Assembly (NCBI RefSeq): GCF_000721705.1
Contig: NZ_JOJL01000038.1
Coordinates: 1 to 64,000 of the forward strand
DNA from: Actinoplanes subtropicus
GTDB taxonomy: Bacteria > Actinomycetota > Actinomycetes > Mycobacteriales > Micromonosporaceae
Direction: 5' to 3'
Length of the DNA: 64,000 bases
Position 1 is the stretch's first letter; each line of letters opens with the position of its first letter. Positions 25,073 to 33,503 of the stretch are shown here, piece by piece. Both the position numbers and the translations under genes were made by a program. A model generated the notes under the pieces. It ran no database searches, was not told the DNA's origin, and saw only the letters and a list, made by a program, of their open reading frames with translations.

Positions 25073-25654
25073 TCAGCTCCGGCGCGGCTCGACCACCCGG
25101 GTCACCACCCAGCGATGCTTGCCGATCCGGCGATCACGAACAAAACCCAGTTTCTCGTACGTCGAGAGCGCCCCGTGGTAGAGGAATCCGGCCGCCACCG
25201 CGTCCGCGGCTTCCGGGTAGCCCTCGACCGTGCCCCCGCCGAGCCCGGCGATCAGCTCGAGCGCGCCGGCCAGCCCCGCGGTGACCACCCCCTGCCGCCG
25301 ATGCCCCTTGCCCGCGTAGCAGCAGGCGATCCGCCAGTCGCGCAGGCCGGCGGTGCGGCTCCTCTCGTACTGCGCGAGGTTTTTGATCTGCGGTAGTTCG
25401 CCCGGCGTCCCGAACTGGCACCAGCCCAGGCAATCCTCACCGGCGAAGACGAGCGCCGCGTGCGCCCGCCCCGCCCGCACGCGCTCCCGTTTGGCGGCCC
25501 GGTTCGCCGCGGCGTCGGTGCGGGAGAGCCCGCCGTGGAACCCCATGCACCAGCAGCCGCCGAAGATGCCGTTGTTGCGCTCCACCAGCGCGGCGAAGGC
25601 CGGCCAGGTGGTTTCGTCAAGACCCTTCACCGTGTACGCCCGCGGCCCGGTCAC
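25073..25654 (-). CDS. GNAT-like N-acetyltransferase
   Basis: A 193-residue protein. It begins TGPRAYTVKGLDETTWPAFAALVERNNGIFGGCWCMGFH, a cysteine-rich opening known from a small GNAT subgroup. RIACCYAGKGHRRQGVVTAGLAGAL is the acetyl-CoA loop and VEGYPEAADAV plus YEKLGFVRDRRIG close the fold. GTG at 25654 overlaps the stop of the upstream gene (GTGA), which fixes the start. Substrate unknown. Confidence 0.85.
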   Translation of the reverse strand: MTGPRAYTVKGLDETTWPAFAALVERNNGIFGGCWCMGFHGGLSRTDAAANRAAKRERVRAGRAHAALVFAGEDCLGWCQFGTPGELPQIKNLAQYERSRTAGLRDWRIACCYAGKGHRRQGVVTAGLAGALELIAGLGGGTVEGYPEAADAVAAGFLYHGALSTYEKLGFVRDRRIGKHRWVVTRVVEPRRS

Positions 25655-26094
25655 CTCGACGTCCCTCGTAGCGGCGGCCAGTTGTCGTCCTCCTCGCCGG
25701 GTTTGCCGCCGGCGTTCTCCCACAGGTAGCGGATGAATTCATACCCGCTGAGCAGGGCGACCTCGCTGGCCGGCAGGGCTCCCCGCGGACCGAGCAGTTC
25801 CTCCCGGACGGCCGGTGGCAGGACGGTGTGCTGCACGCCGCGGATGTCGCCCAGTCGCCGCCACTCCCCGGCCAGCTTCACCTGGACCATGTAGTAGCCG
25901 GTTTCCCCGCGGGATGCGTTCGGGCCCGACCATTGATCGGCCGGCGCGGTCCGCACCCCCTTGATCTTCGTCCAGGGCACGAACGACGAGCGTCCGAACA
26001 GGGGACGCAGCAGCAGCCCGTCGTACCGGATACGGACCCGCGGCAGGGGGCGCCCGCGCCCGCTGAGCGCCAGCAGAATGAGCTCGATCAGCAC
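25651..26094 (-). CDS. Hypothetical PH-like domain protein
   Basis: A 147-residue protein starting at GTG 26094. A short hydrophobic start (LIELILLALSG) precedes RVRIRYDGLLLRPLFGRSSFVPWTKIKGVRTAP, a strand pattern reminiscent of bacterial PH domains, and then YYMVQVKLAGEWRRLGDIRGVQHTVLP. The C-terminus holds YEFIRYLWENAGG. Function unknown. Coupled by a 4-base overlap to the GNAT gene downstream. Confidence 0.65.
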   Translation of the reverse strand: MLIELILLALSGRGRPLPRVRIRYDGLLLRPLFGRSSFVPWTKIKGVRTAPADQWSGPNASRGETGYYMVQVKLAGEWRRLGDIRGVQHTVLPPAVREELLGPRGALPASEVALLSGYEFIRYLWENAGGKPGEEDDNWPPLRGTSR

Positions 26095-26120
26095 CCCACC
26101 ATCGTGCCTCCGAAACGAAA

Positions 26121-26155
26121 GGCCGTGGGGGCGGGACCGAGCCCCGCCCCCGGCC
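26121..26155. terminator. GC hairpin terminator
   Basis: A 9-bp stem GGGGGCGGG / CCCGCCCCC, extended by GGCC / GGCC past a two-base bulge, lies between the GH92 stop (26160) and the start of the small gene at 26094. Placed to terminate the long GH92 transcript. Confidence 0.7.
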
Positions 26156-26159
26156 GGGG

Positions 26160-29100
26160 TCAGCCGCTTACCGCCAGCTCGTAGATGCGGGCCGCGGTGT
26201 TGCCGTCGGACGCCGGGGTGACGACGTTCAGGCGGACGTAGCGGGCGTCGGCGTTGATCGTGGTCGTGGTGGTGTCCGCGGTGTTGCCGCGGATCTGCGC
26301 CCGGGTCGTCCACGTGCTGCCGTCGGTGGAGGTCAGCAGGTCGAAGTCGCGGGTGTCCCACTGCGGGTACTCGCCGCCGGCGCCGGCGTGCCGGATGAGC
26401 ACCGAGCCGACGTGCCTGGTGGCGCCCAGGTCGGACTGGAGCCACTTCGACGAGCCCTGCGAGCACCACTTGTCCGACCAGCCGCCCAGCCAGCTGCCGT
26501 TGACCGCCCGGTCCGGGCCCTCGGTGGCGCCGCACGACGAGTCGGCGGTGGCCGTGGTGCGCAGCGCGAGGTCGGTGGCGGCCGAGGACGACCCGTACAC
26601 CTCGAGCTCGTAGATCCGCGCCGCGGTGTCGCCGTTGTTGGCCGGGGTGGTGGCCTCGAACCGGACGTAGCGGGCGGTGCGGGCCGGGATCGGCGAGTAG
26701 GTCCGGCTGTTGCGCATGCCGGTCGCCGTCACCGCGGTCGACCAGGTCGCGTTGTCGGTGCTGGTGGAGATGGTGAACGCGCCGGTGTTCCAGCCGGTGT
26801 TCTCGCCGCCCAGGCCGGCGTGCTTGACGACGAACGACGAGACGGTCTGCGCCGAGCCGAGGTCGACGGTCAGGGTGCGCGGGGTCCCACCCGTACACCA
26901 TTTGCTGTTGTCCTTGATCTTTCCATCGACGGCCATGGCCGCAGACTCGCTGCTCGCGCAGGTGCCCGCGCCACTGGTGATCGTCTTCCCGAGAGCCAGG
27001 TCCGGGCCGAGGTCGGGCTCGGCGGCCGGCTGGGTGGCGCCGTCGCCGAAGCTCGGCGGGACGTCACCGCCGCCGGTTCCCCAGGACGAGGGCGAAGATC
27101 CCATGGTGTACGCGATGGTCCCGCCCCCGGCGATGTCCGCGTACCTCAGGTAGTTGTGCGAGGTCGGCGTGCCGTTGACCGACAGCGACTGGACGTAGGG
27201 GTTCGAGGAACTGCCGCCGCTGATCGTCAGGTTCCCGGTGGGCCGCTGGATCAGCACGCTCGGGAAGAGGCCGCCCTGCACGGCGAGGGTGTCGGCGCCC
27301 GGGGTGACCGGGTAGAGGCCCAGCGCCGCCCAGACGTACCACGCCGAGGTCGCGCCGAGGTCGTCGTTGCCGGGCAGGCCGCCCGCGCCGGCGGTGAACG
27401 ACTCGGCCATCACCCGGCGGACGGCGTCGCTGGCGCCGGACGGCTTGCCGGCGAAGTTGTAGGTCCACGGCACGCCGTGCTCGGGCTCGTTGCCGACGTA
27501 GAAGTACGGCAGCGACAGGCCGCCGTTGAGCTGGGTGAAGTGGTGGTCGAGCCGCTGGGTCGCGGTGCCGGCGCCGCCCATCAGCGTGATCAGCGCGCTC
27601 AGGTTGAACGGCACCATCCAGGTGTACTGGGCGGCGTTGCCCTCGGTGTACGGCGACTCGGTCGCCGGGTTGAGCGGCCACGGGAAGCTGCCGTCGGCGT
27701 TGCGGCTGTGGATGTACGCCGACTCCCCGTTGAACAGGCTGCGCCAGTACTGCGAGTGGGTCGCGTACGTCTGGTAGGCCGAGGTGTCGCCGAGCGCCTG
27801 GGCGAACCGGCTGATCGCGAAGTCGCTGTTCGCGTACTCCAGGGTCTCCGACGGGTTGCCGGCGATGAAGTGGTTGGCCTCGTAGGTGGCCTCGTTGCCG
27901 CGCAGCACAGAGCCCTGCGTGGCGCCGCCGGTCGCGCTCTTCTTCATCAGCGCCAGCGCCGCCGCGGTGTCGAAGCCGCGGACGCCGAACTGGTACGCCT
28001 CGTCCACGATGATCGGCCCCGGGTCGCCGGGCATCACGAAGTCCTCGACGCTCTGCTGCGACCACTTGGGCAGCAGGCCGCCCTGCTGGCCGTCGAGCAC
28101 CATCGACTTGACGATGTCGGTCATCACGTCCGGCGCGATCAGCGAGACCAGCGGGGTCCAGGAGCGGTAGATGTCCCAGCCGGAGTAGTTCTGGTAGATC
28201 GGCGAGGAGGAGGTGTGCACCGCGCCGTCGAAGCCGAGGTACTGCCCGTTGGTGTCGCTGGCGATGTTCGGGTTCATCAGCACGTGGTAGAGCGCGCTGT
28301 AGAACTTCCGCAGGTCGGCGGTGGCGCCGCCGGTGACCTGCACCCGGTTGAGGGCGGTGTTCCAGGCGGAGTTCGCGTTCGCCCGTACGGTGTCGAAGGA
28401 GGCCGCCTCGGCGGCGGCGTTGGCCTGCGCGTTGGCGGCACTGACGAACGAGATGCCGATCGTGGCGTTGACCGTCGCGTTCGACGAGGTGTCGAAGGTG
28501 ACGTACGCGCCGGTCTGGGTCCCGCTCGCGGACGCCGAACCGGCCGTGATCGTCGAACCGCTGAACGTGCCGTAGCCGGTCGGGGTGCGGTCGAACTGGA
28601 TCGAGTAGTACATGGTGAAGGTGCGGCCGCCGCAGAAGCCGCCCGCGGTGTGCGAGCCGTAGACCCGGTTTCCGCTGACCGTCGCGGTGCCGGCCCGGTC
28701 GCCGGTGGCCGAGCGGCTGTCGTTGATCAGCAGCCGGGCCGTGGTCGTGGCCGGGTAGGTCAGGCGGAGGGCGCCTGTGCGGGTCGTCGCGCTGAGTTCG
28801 GCGGTCACCCCGTACTTGTCGAGCGTGTTCTTGTAGTAACCCGGTGCGGCGCTTTCATTGCTTTTCGTGTACGCGCTGGCATAGCTCGTCCAGGCCGAAC
28901 CGGGCGAGGAACCGAGCGCGCCGGTGACCGGCAGCAGCGGGATGTCCTCGTTGTTCGGGCAGCCGGCGCCGTTGAAGTGGGTGAGGCTGAACGACTCGAC
29001 GGTGCGGTCGGAGTCGCGGTAGCCGGAGGGTGAGGCGTTGGGGGTGTCGGGGCTGAACTGCACCATGCCGAACGGCACGGTGGCGCCGGGGTAGGTGCTG

Positions 29101-29261
29101 CCGCCGGCGCCCCCGCCGACGGGGTTCGGGGAGTTGCTGTCGTCGGTGCCGACGAACGGGTTGACGTACTGGGTGAGGTCCGCGTCGGCGGCGAACGCCG
29201 GTTTCGCGACGGTCAAGGCCGCGGCGACCAGGAGGGTCACCGCGGCGAGCGCACGGATCAT
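26160..29261 (-). CDS. Secreted GH92 alpha-mannosidase with two F5/8-type C domains
   Basis: A 1033-residue exported enzyme. Signal peptide IRALAAVTLLVAAALTVAKPAFA. The GH92 region starts YVNPFVGTDDSNSPNP, with STYPGATVPFGMVQFSPDTP, FSLTHFNGAGCP, YSGWDIYRSW and PGNDDLGATSAWYVWAALGLYPV, all family landmarks including the acidic residues of the calcium-dependent inverting site. Two discoidin/CBM32-like domains occupy the last 290 residues (each begins DLALGKT.. or DLALRTT.. with a paired Cys). GH92 enzymes remove alpha-mannose from N-glycans or mannans. The start at 29261 has AGGGA upstream; an alternative ATG lies six codons earlier. A perfect TGACAACGTTGTCA palindrome 35 bases upstream is the likely operator. 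Confidence 0.93.
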   Translation of the reverse strand: MIRALAAVTLLVAAALTVAKPAFAADADLTQYVNPFVGTDDSNSPNPVGGGAGGSTYPGATVPFGMVQFSPDTPNASPSGYRDSDRTVESFSLTHFNGAGCPNNEDIPLLPVTGALGSSPGSAWTSYASAYTKSNESAAPGYYKNTLDKYGVTAELSATTRTGALRLTYPATTTARLLINDSRSATGDRAGTATVSGNRVYGSHTAGGFCGGRTFTMYYSIQFDRTPTGYGTFSGSTITAGSASASGTQTGAYVTFDTSSNATVNATIGISFVSAANAQANAAAEAASFDTVRANANSAWNTALNRVQVTGGATADLRKFYSALYHVLMNPNIASDTNGQYLGFDGAVHTSSSPIYQNYSGWDIYRSWTPLVSLIAPDVMTDIVKSMVLDGQQGGLLPKWSQQSVEDFVMPGDPGPIIVDEAYQFGVRGFDTAAALALMKKSATGGATQGSVLRGNEATYEANHFIAGNPSETLEYANSDFAISRFAQALGDTSAYQTYATHSQYWRSLFNGESAYIHSRNADGSFPWPLNPATESPYTEGNAAQYTWMVPFNLSALITLMGGAGTATQRLDHHFTQLNGGLSLPYFYVGNEPEHGVPWTYNFAGKPSGASDAVRRVMAESFTAGAGGLPGNDDLGATSAWYVWAALGLYPVTPGADTLAVQGGLFPSVLIQRPTGNLTISGGSSSNPYVQSLSVNGTPTSHNYLRYADIAGGGTIAYTMGSSPSSWGTGGGDVPPSFGDGATQPAAEPDLGPDLALGKTITSGAGTCASSESAAMAVDGKIKDNSKWCTGGTPRTLTVDLGSAQTVSSFVVKHAGLGGENTGWNTGAFTISTSTDNATWSTAVTATGMRNSRTYSPIPARTARYVRFEATTPANNGDTAARIYELEVYGSSSAATDLALRTTATADSSCGATEGPDRAVNGSWLGGWSDKWCSQGSSKWLQSDLGATRHVGSVLIRHAGAGGEYPQWDTRDFDLLTSTDGSTWTTRAQIRGNTADTTTTTINADARYVRLNVVTPASDGNTAARIYELAVSG

Positions 29262-29295
29262 GGGGTGCCGTCCCTTCATCGGAACAGGGGGAGTT

Positions 29296-29309
29296 TGACA
29301 ACGTTGTCA
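29296..29309. promoter_or_regulatory. Probable LacI/ROK-type operator of the GH92 gene
   Basis: TGACAACGTTGTCA is a perfect 14-bp palindrome just upstream of the GH92 start on the minus strand. A second half-conserved copy (TGTCAATGTTCTTGGCA) follows at about 29325-29341. No matching regulator gene is nearby; the two LacI genes in the window have different operators. Confidence 0.7.
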
Positions 29310-29428
29310 GGCACCATCGAGATCTGTCAATGTTCTTGGCAGTTCCTGCGCGATCGGACGCTCACCAGTGGACGGTCGGGCTCTTGTCCCGCCCGTTCCC
29401 CCTCTCCCGCCCGTGAGACGGTGGCGGG

Positions 29429-30547
29429 TCAGGGCAGGCGGAGGCGCACCTCGACCGGCAGGTGGTCGCTCGGGTACTGCGAATCGGAGCGATAGGTGTT
29501 CATCAGCGCGGCGAGCGCGGTGACGCCGGGCGTGGTGAGGATCCAGTCGTCCCGCTCGCCGTCGGGCACCAGCGCCTGGAAGTTGTGGATCGACGCGTAC
29601 GCCAGGCCGCGCCGCGGCGCGGTGAGCCAGTCGTCGCTCAGGCCGGTCTTGCCGACCAGCAGGTGATAGACCTGGCTGCTGGGGAGCGCCGGCGAGTTGT
29701 AGTCGCCGGTCAGGACGATCGGCAGCCGGCCGAACGCGGCGAGCCGCTGGGCGATCAGCGCCGCGCCGTGCCGGCGGGCGTTCTCGCTGTGGTTGTCCAG
29801 GTGGGTGTTGACCGCGTAGAAGCGCCGCCCGGTCCGCCGATCGACGAAGAGGACCCAGGTGACCATGCGGGTCACGCTGGTGCCCCAGCTGACCGAGGCC
29901 GGCACCGACGGCGTCTCGGAGAGCCAGAAATTGCCGGACTGCTGCGGGGTCAGCCGGGCGCGGTCGAAGAAGATCGCCACGTGCTCGCCCTGGTCGCCAC
30001 CCAGACGACCAAGACCGATCCGGCCGTACGCCGGACCCAGGTCGCTGTCGATGTCCCGGAGCTGGCCGGGCAGCCCCTCCTGGGTGCCGATCAGGTCCGG
30101 CCGCTCGGTGGTGAGCAGGGTGCGCATCACCGGGCGGCGCTGCGCCCAAGAGTTGGGCGGGGTGTCCGAGGCGTACCGCAGATTGAAGGTCATGACATCC
30201 AGGTCGGCCGGCCCGGGCGGCCCGGCGAGCGACTCCATCGCGCTCGGGGAGGGGCTGGCCATTATTTGCGGGCTCGCCCGGATCGACAGGCCCGCTTGAA
30301 CCGACGGGCTCGCCTCGGCCGCGGGGCTGCCCTCCTCCGACGGGCTGGCCTCTGCCGACGGGCTGGCCTCTGCCGACGGGCTGGCCTCTGCCGACGGGCT
30401 GGCCTCTGCCGACGGGCTGATCGGGGCGGTGCTTGGGACAGGCAGGGCGGCCGAACTGACCGACGGCTGCCGGACCAGGCCCAGACCGGCGACGGTGAGC
30501 ACGATGACGACCGCCGCCGACCCGAATCGACGCCGTCGGATGAGCAC
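29429..30547 (-). CDS. Secreted endonuclease/exonuclease/phosphatase-family protein
   Basis: A 372-residue exported protein. An N-terminal signal or anchor (AAVVIVLTVAGLGLV) is followed by a linker of SPSAEA hexapeptides (residues 45-75). The EEP domain has DVMTFNLRYASD, IGTQEGLPGQL (catalytic Glu), VNTHLDNHSENAR, LTGDYNSP (Asp-Asn) and QYPSDHLPVEVRL (catalytic Asp-His). The family cleaves phosphodiesters in nucleic acids, sphingolipids or inositol phosphates, metal-dependently. No residue fixes the substrate. Minus strand; its stop is about 170 bases upstream of the GH92 start. Confidence 0.9.
   Translation of the reverse strand: MLIRRRRFGSAAVVIVLTVAGLGLVRQPSVSSAALPVPSTAPISPSAEASPSAEASPSAEASPSAEASPSEEGSPAAEASPSVQAGLSIRASPQIMASPSPSAMESLAGPPGPADLDVMTFNLRYASDTPPNSWAQRRPVMRTLLTTERPDLIGTQEGLPGQLRDIDSDLGPAYGRIGLGRLGGDQGEHVAIFFDRARLTPQQSGNFWLSETPSVPASVSWGTSVTRMVTWVLFVDRRTGRRFYAVNTHLDNHSENARRHGAALIAQRLAAFGRLPIVLTGDYNSPALPSSQVYHLLVGKTGLSDDWLTAPRRGLAYASIHNFQALVPDGERDDWILTTPGVTALAALMNTYRSDSQYPSDHLPVEVRLRLP
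30339..30419. repeat. 18-nt coding tandem repeat (SPSAEA linker)
   Basis: About four near-identical copies of GACGGGCTGGCCTCTGCC encode the Ser-Pro-Ser-Ala-Glu-Ala linker of the EEP protein. Exact nucleotide identity indicates recent slippage and likely length variation between strains. Confidence 0.85.
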
Positions 30548-30560
30548 CGCGCGGACGGCC

Positions 30561-30914
30561 TCAGGCCGGCAGGGAGTGGGCGATCGGGTGGTGCGGCTCG
30601 TACAGGCCCAGCTCTCCCCCGCCGGGCAGCCGGATGCCGGTGCGCCGGCCCCAGCGCTCCTCGCTCACCGGCCCCGCGAACTCGACCCCGCGCCCGCCCA
30701 GCTCGGCCATGGTGGCGTCGAGGTCGTCACACATCAGGTAGAACTCCTGCGCCGGGCCGTCGCTCGGGTGCACGGCCAGTTCCCCGGGCGGGGTCTTGAA
30801 GATGAGCCAGTCGCCGCCGGCGTCGACATGCGGATACTCCAGCACGTCGCGGAAGAACGCCCGGTCGGCCGCCGCGTCGCGGCTGTACAGGATCACGTGC
30901 CCACCGTTGATCAC
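30561..30914 (-). CDS. VOC/glyoxalase-like protein
   Basis: A 117-residue vicinal-oxygen-chelate fold protein: GGHVILYSRDAAADRAFFRDVLEYPHVDAGGDWLIFKTP, ELAVHPSD, EFYLMCDDLDATMAEL and GIRLPGGGELGLYEPHHP. The His and Glu positions typical of metal binding are present. VOC proteins include dioxygenases, glyoxalases and antibiotic-binding proteins. Role unknown. GTG start. It lies just downstream of the broken patatin gene. Confidence 0.85.
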   Translation of the reverse strand: MINGGHVILYSRDAAADRAFFRDVLEYPHVDAGGDWLIFKTPPGELAVHPSDGPAQEFYLMCDDLDATMAELGGRGVEFAGPVSEERWGRRTGIRLPGGGELGLYEPHHPIAHSLPA

Positions 30915-30923
30915 ACCTGAAGA

Positions 30924-31901
30924 CTATAGACCCGCCTCGTCGAGGGCCCTGGTGGCCAGGTCACGGCCGAGCGCGATCATCTCGGCGGCGCGGTGGAAGT
31001 CCAGCACCCGGCCCGCGCTCACCGGGACCGCGATGTGCACGTCCGGCGGCAGGCCGGCCATCCGGTAGCGGGCGATCATGTCCTGCATCGCGTCCAGCGA
31101 GCTGGTGATGACGTCGGCGAGGCGCAGGCTGCCGGGGCGCCGGCCGTCGGCGGCGGCCCGGATCGGGGCGGCGGTCTCGTGGTCGGGACGGCGGGCCAGC
31201 AGCGAGACGGCCACGGTCAGGTCCGCCGGGGCCGAGGCGGTGGGCTCGATCGGCACCGGGTTGAGCAGGCCGCCGTCGGCCAGCACCCGGCCGTCGGCGA
31301 GCACCGGGGTGATCAGGCCGGGGATGGCGATCGACGCCCGGATCGCCGAGCGCAGCGAGCCCCTCTGGAACCACACCTCGCGGCGGGCGGTGATGTCGGT
31401 GGCCACCGCCGTGTACGGGATCGGCAGCTCCTCGATCAGCGTGTCGCCGAGGAAGCCGTCGAGGTGATCGATCAGCCGGTCGGCCGTGATCATGCCGGGC
31501 GACGACCACTTGGGGTCGAACAGCCGCAGCACGTCGCGCTGCTTGAGCCCGACCACCCACGCGGTGAACTCCTTCAGCCGACCGGCCGCCAGCACCCCGC
31601 CGGCCAAGGCCTGTCCTGCCGATCACGTGGGAGCGAGGCGAGGTCCAGGTGGTGGCTGGCGTCGGCCGCGAAGCGGTCGCATCCCGGTGTTGGATGTGGC
31701 CGTTTCGCGGCCGCCGTCAGACGCCGCCTGGGCCACGCCGCAGCCCCGCGTGATCGGCAGGACAGGCCTTGGGGCGCCCATCGACGAGCCGGCCACCGCC
31801 ACGATCTCCAGGCCGCGCTCGCCGAGCACCTCGATGACGCCGATGTGCGCGAACCCTCGCGCGCCACCGGACCCCAACGCCAGGGCGACCCGCCGGGACA
31901 C
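30924..31901 (-). pseudogene. Patatin-like phospholipase gene interrupted by a hairpin element
   Basis: The 5' part (GTG at 31901) encodes RVALALGSGGARGFAHIGVI and VAGSSMGA, i.e. the oxyanion loop and nucleophile Ser of a patatin/RssA-type lipase. The sequence then enters the palindromic element at 31604-31772, which adds a foreign reading and a TGA at 31623-31625. After it, LAGGVLAAGRLKEFTAW continues exactly where the family consensus would (GSSMGAL.GG), down to ADGGLLNPVPIE with the catalytic Asp-Gly. The excess between the last intact codon and the resumed one is 165 bp, a multiple of three, so only the internal stop prevents read-through. The N-terminal piece lacks the Asp, the C-terminal piece lacks the Ser, so neither can be active alone. 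Confidence 0.88.
31604..31772. mobile_element. Palindromic MITE-like element, copy 2, inside the patatin gene
   Basis: Perfect 24-bp terminal inverted repeats frame the element: CCAAGGCCTGTCCTGCCGAT.. at 31604-31627 and its mirror at 31749-31772. Inside lies the 135-base core shared with copy 1 (132/135 identical). The core folds on itself, so the whole element is one long imperfect hairpin of about 70-80 bp per arm. It encodes no transposase. Target-site duplication is not clear because the ends are GC-rich and partly symmetrical with the target. Mobilisation in trans, or by a hairpin-dependent process, is inferred. Confidence 0.82.
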
Positions 31902-31982
31902 GCTCCGATGCTAGACGGCCCCGGCGGTCTCTCGTAGGTCTTGTTGACCGGCCGGTGGTCTGCCAACATTGACGGGTCTAAA

Positions 31983-31996
31983 TGGGAGCGCTCCCA
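31983..31996. promoter_or_regulatory. CebR-type operator upstream of the arabinofuranosidase operon
   Basis: TGGGAGCGCTCCCA is a perfect 14-bp palindrome identical to the CebR box that controls cellulose-utilisation genes in Streptomyces. It lies 42 bases before the start of the CBM2-GH54 gene. No cebR gene lies in the window, so the regulator would be encoded elsewhere. It implies that cellobiose or cello-oligosaccharides induce this arabinofuranosidase and probably the sigma factor gene behind it. Confidence 0.88.
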
Positions 31997-32038
31997 GGGC
32001 TCGCCGTCTCCCACCCCCGGTTCCCGTGCGAGGTCCTC

Positions 32039-33490
32039 ATGTCCAGTCCACGTTCCCGGCGGCGCGCGCTCGCGGCCGCCACCACTGCCCTGGCCGCCGC
32101 CGTCGCGACGGTGGCCGGCACCCACCTGGCCTCGGCGGCCACCACCGGCTGCTCGGTCACCTACACGGTCAGCAGCCAGTGGCCGGGCGGCTTCGGCGCC
32201 GCCGTATCCGTCACGAATCTCGGCGACCCGGTCACCTCCTGGAAGCTCACCTGGGCCTTCGGCGCCGGGCAGACGGTCACCCAGCTGTGGAACGGGTCCT
32301 ACACCCAGTCCGGCGCGCAGGTGACGGTCACCAACGCCGCCTGGAACGGGAGCGTCGCCACCGGCGGCACCGCCCAGTTCGGCTTCAACGGCTCGTGGAC
32401 GGGCAGCAACCCGGTGCCGTCGTCGTTCGCGCTCAACGGCGTGACCTGCACCGGCGGGACCGTCACCTCCCCGCCCACGACCACCCCGACGACTCCACCC
32501 ACCACCTCGCCGACCACGCCACCGCCGAGCACCACCGGCCCGTGCGACCTCTACGCCTCGGGCGGCACGCCCTGCGTGGCCGCGCACAGCACGACGCGGG
32601 CGCTCTTCGGCTCCTACAACGGGGCGCTCTACCAGGTGCGCCGCTCCTCGGACAACACCACCAAGGACATCGGCGTGCTGACCACCGGCGGCGTGGCCAA
32701 CGCGGCCGCCCAGGACTCCTTCTGCTCCGGCACGTCCTGCGTCATCACGATCATCTACGACCAGACCAGCCGGCACAACAACCTCACCCAGGCCCCGCCC
32801 GGCGGCTTCAACGGGCCGGCCGCGGGCGGCTACGACAACCTCGCGAACGCCACCGCCGCCCCGATCACCGTCGGCGGGCAGAAGGCGTACGGCGTCTATG
32901 TCGCCGCCGGCACCGGCTACCGCAACAACCACACCAGCGGGATCGCCACCGGCGACGCCGCCGAGGGCATGTACGCCATCTTCGACGGCACCCACTACAA
33001 CGGCGGCTGCTGCTTCGACTACGGCAACGCCGAGACCAGCAGCACGGACACCGGCAACGGGCACATGGAGGCGATCTACTTCGGCAACATCAAGGTCTGG
33101 GGGTACGGCACCGGGAACGGCCCATGGATCATGGCGGACCTGGAGAACGGCCTCTACTCCGGAGTCAATGCCGGATACAACGCGAACGACCCCTCGATCG
33201 GCAACCGGTTCGTCACCGCGATCATCAAGGGCCAGCCGAACCAGTGGGCGATCCGCGGCGGCAACGCGCAGTCCGGCGGCCTGTCCACCTTCTACAGCGG
33301 TACGCGGCCGAACGTCTCCGGCTACAACCCGATGCACAAGGAAGGCGCCATCATCCTGGGCATCGGCGGCGACAACAGCAACGGCTCGGCCGGCACCTTC
33401 TACGAGGGCGTGATGACCTCGGGCTACCCGAGCGACGCCACCGAGAACGCCGTCCAGGCCAACATCACCGCGGCGGCGTACAAGTCGTAG
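32039..33490 (+). CDS. Secreted CBM2-GH54 alpha-L-arabinofuranosidase
   Basis: A 483-residue exported enzyme. Signal peptide LAAATTALAAAVATVAGTHLASA. An N-terminal CBM2 cellulose-binding module follows (CSVTYTVSSQWPGGFGAAVSV, with surface Trp residues at WKLTW, LWNGS and SWTGS). After a Thr/Pro linker comes a GH54 catalytic domain: CDLYASGGTPCVAAHSTTRALFG, CCFDYGNAETS (nucleophile Glu about 332), NPMHKEGAIILGIGGDNSN. GH54 removes arabinose side chains from arabinoxylan and arabinan. Fungal GH54 enzymes carry their own AbfB (CBM42) domain; this one has CBM2 instead, and the AbfB domain is found on the next protein. The 13-base gap to the sigma-factor gene indicates an operon. Confidence 0.93.
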   Translation: MSSPRSRRRALAAATTALAAAVATVAGTHLASAATTGCSVTYTVSSQWPGGFGAAVSVTNLGDPVTSWKLTWAFGAGQTVTQLWNGSYTQSGAQVTVTNAAWNGSVATGGTAQFGFNGSWTGSNPVPSSFALNGVTCTGGTVTSPPTTTPTTPPTTSPTTPPPSTTGPCDLYASGGTPCVAAHSTTRALFGSYNGALYQVRRSSDNTTKDIGVLTTGGVANAAAQDSFCSGTSCVITIIYDQTSRHNNLTQAPPGGFNGPAAGGYDNLANATAAPITVGGQKAYGVYVAAGTGYRNNHTSGIATGDAAEGMYAIFDGTHYNGGCCFDYGNAETSSTDTGNGHMEAIYFGNIKVWGYGTGNGPWIMADLENGLYSGVNAGYNANDPSIGNRFVTAIIKGQPNQWAIRGGNAQSGGLSTFYSGTRPNVSGYNPMHKEGAIILGIGGDNSNGSAGTFYEGVMTSGYPSDATENAVQANITAAAYKS

Positions 33491-33503
33491 CCGCGCCACC
33501 GCC

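Noticed and set aside
31604..31772. Self-splicing intron or intein in the patatin gene
   Set aside because: At about 165 bp it is far too short for a group I/II intron, has no intron-type core, and contains a stop codon that excludes an intein; a hairpin element explains it better.
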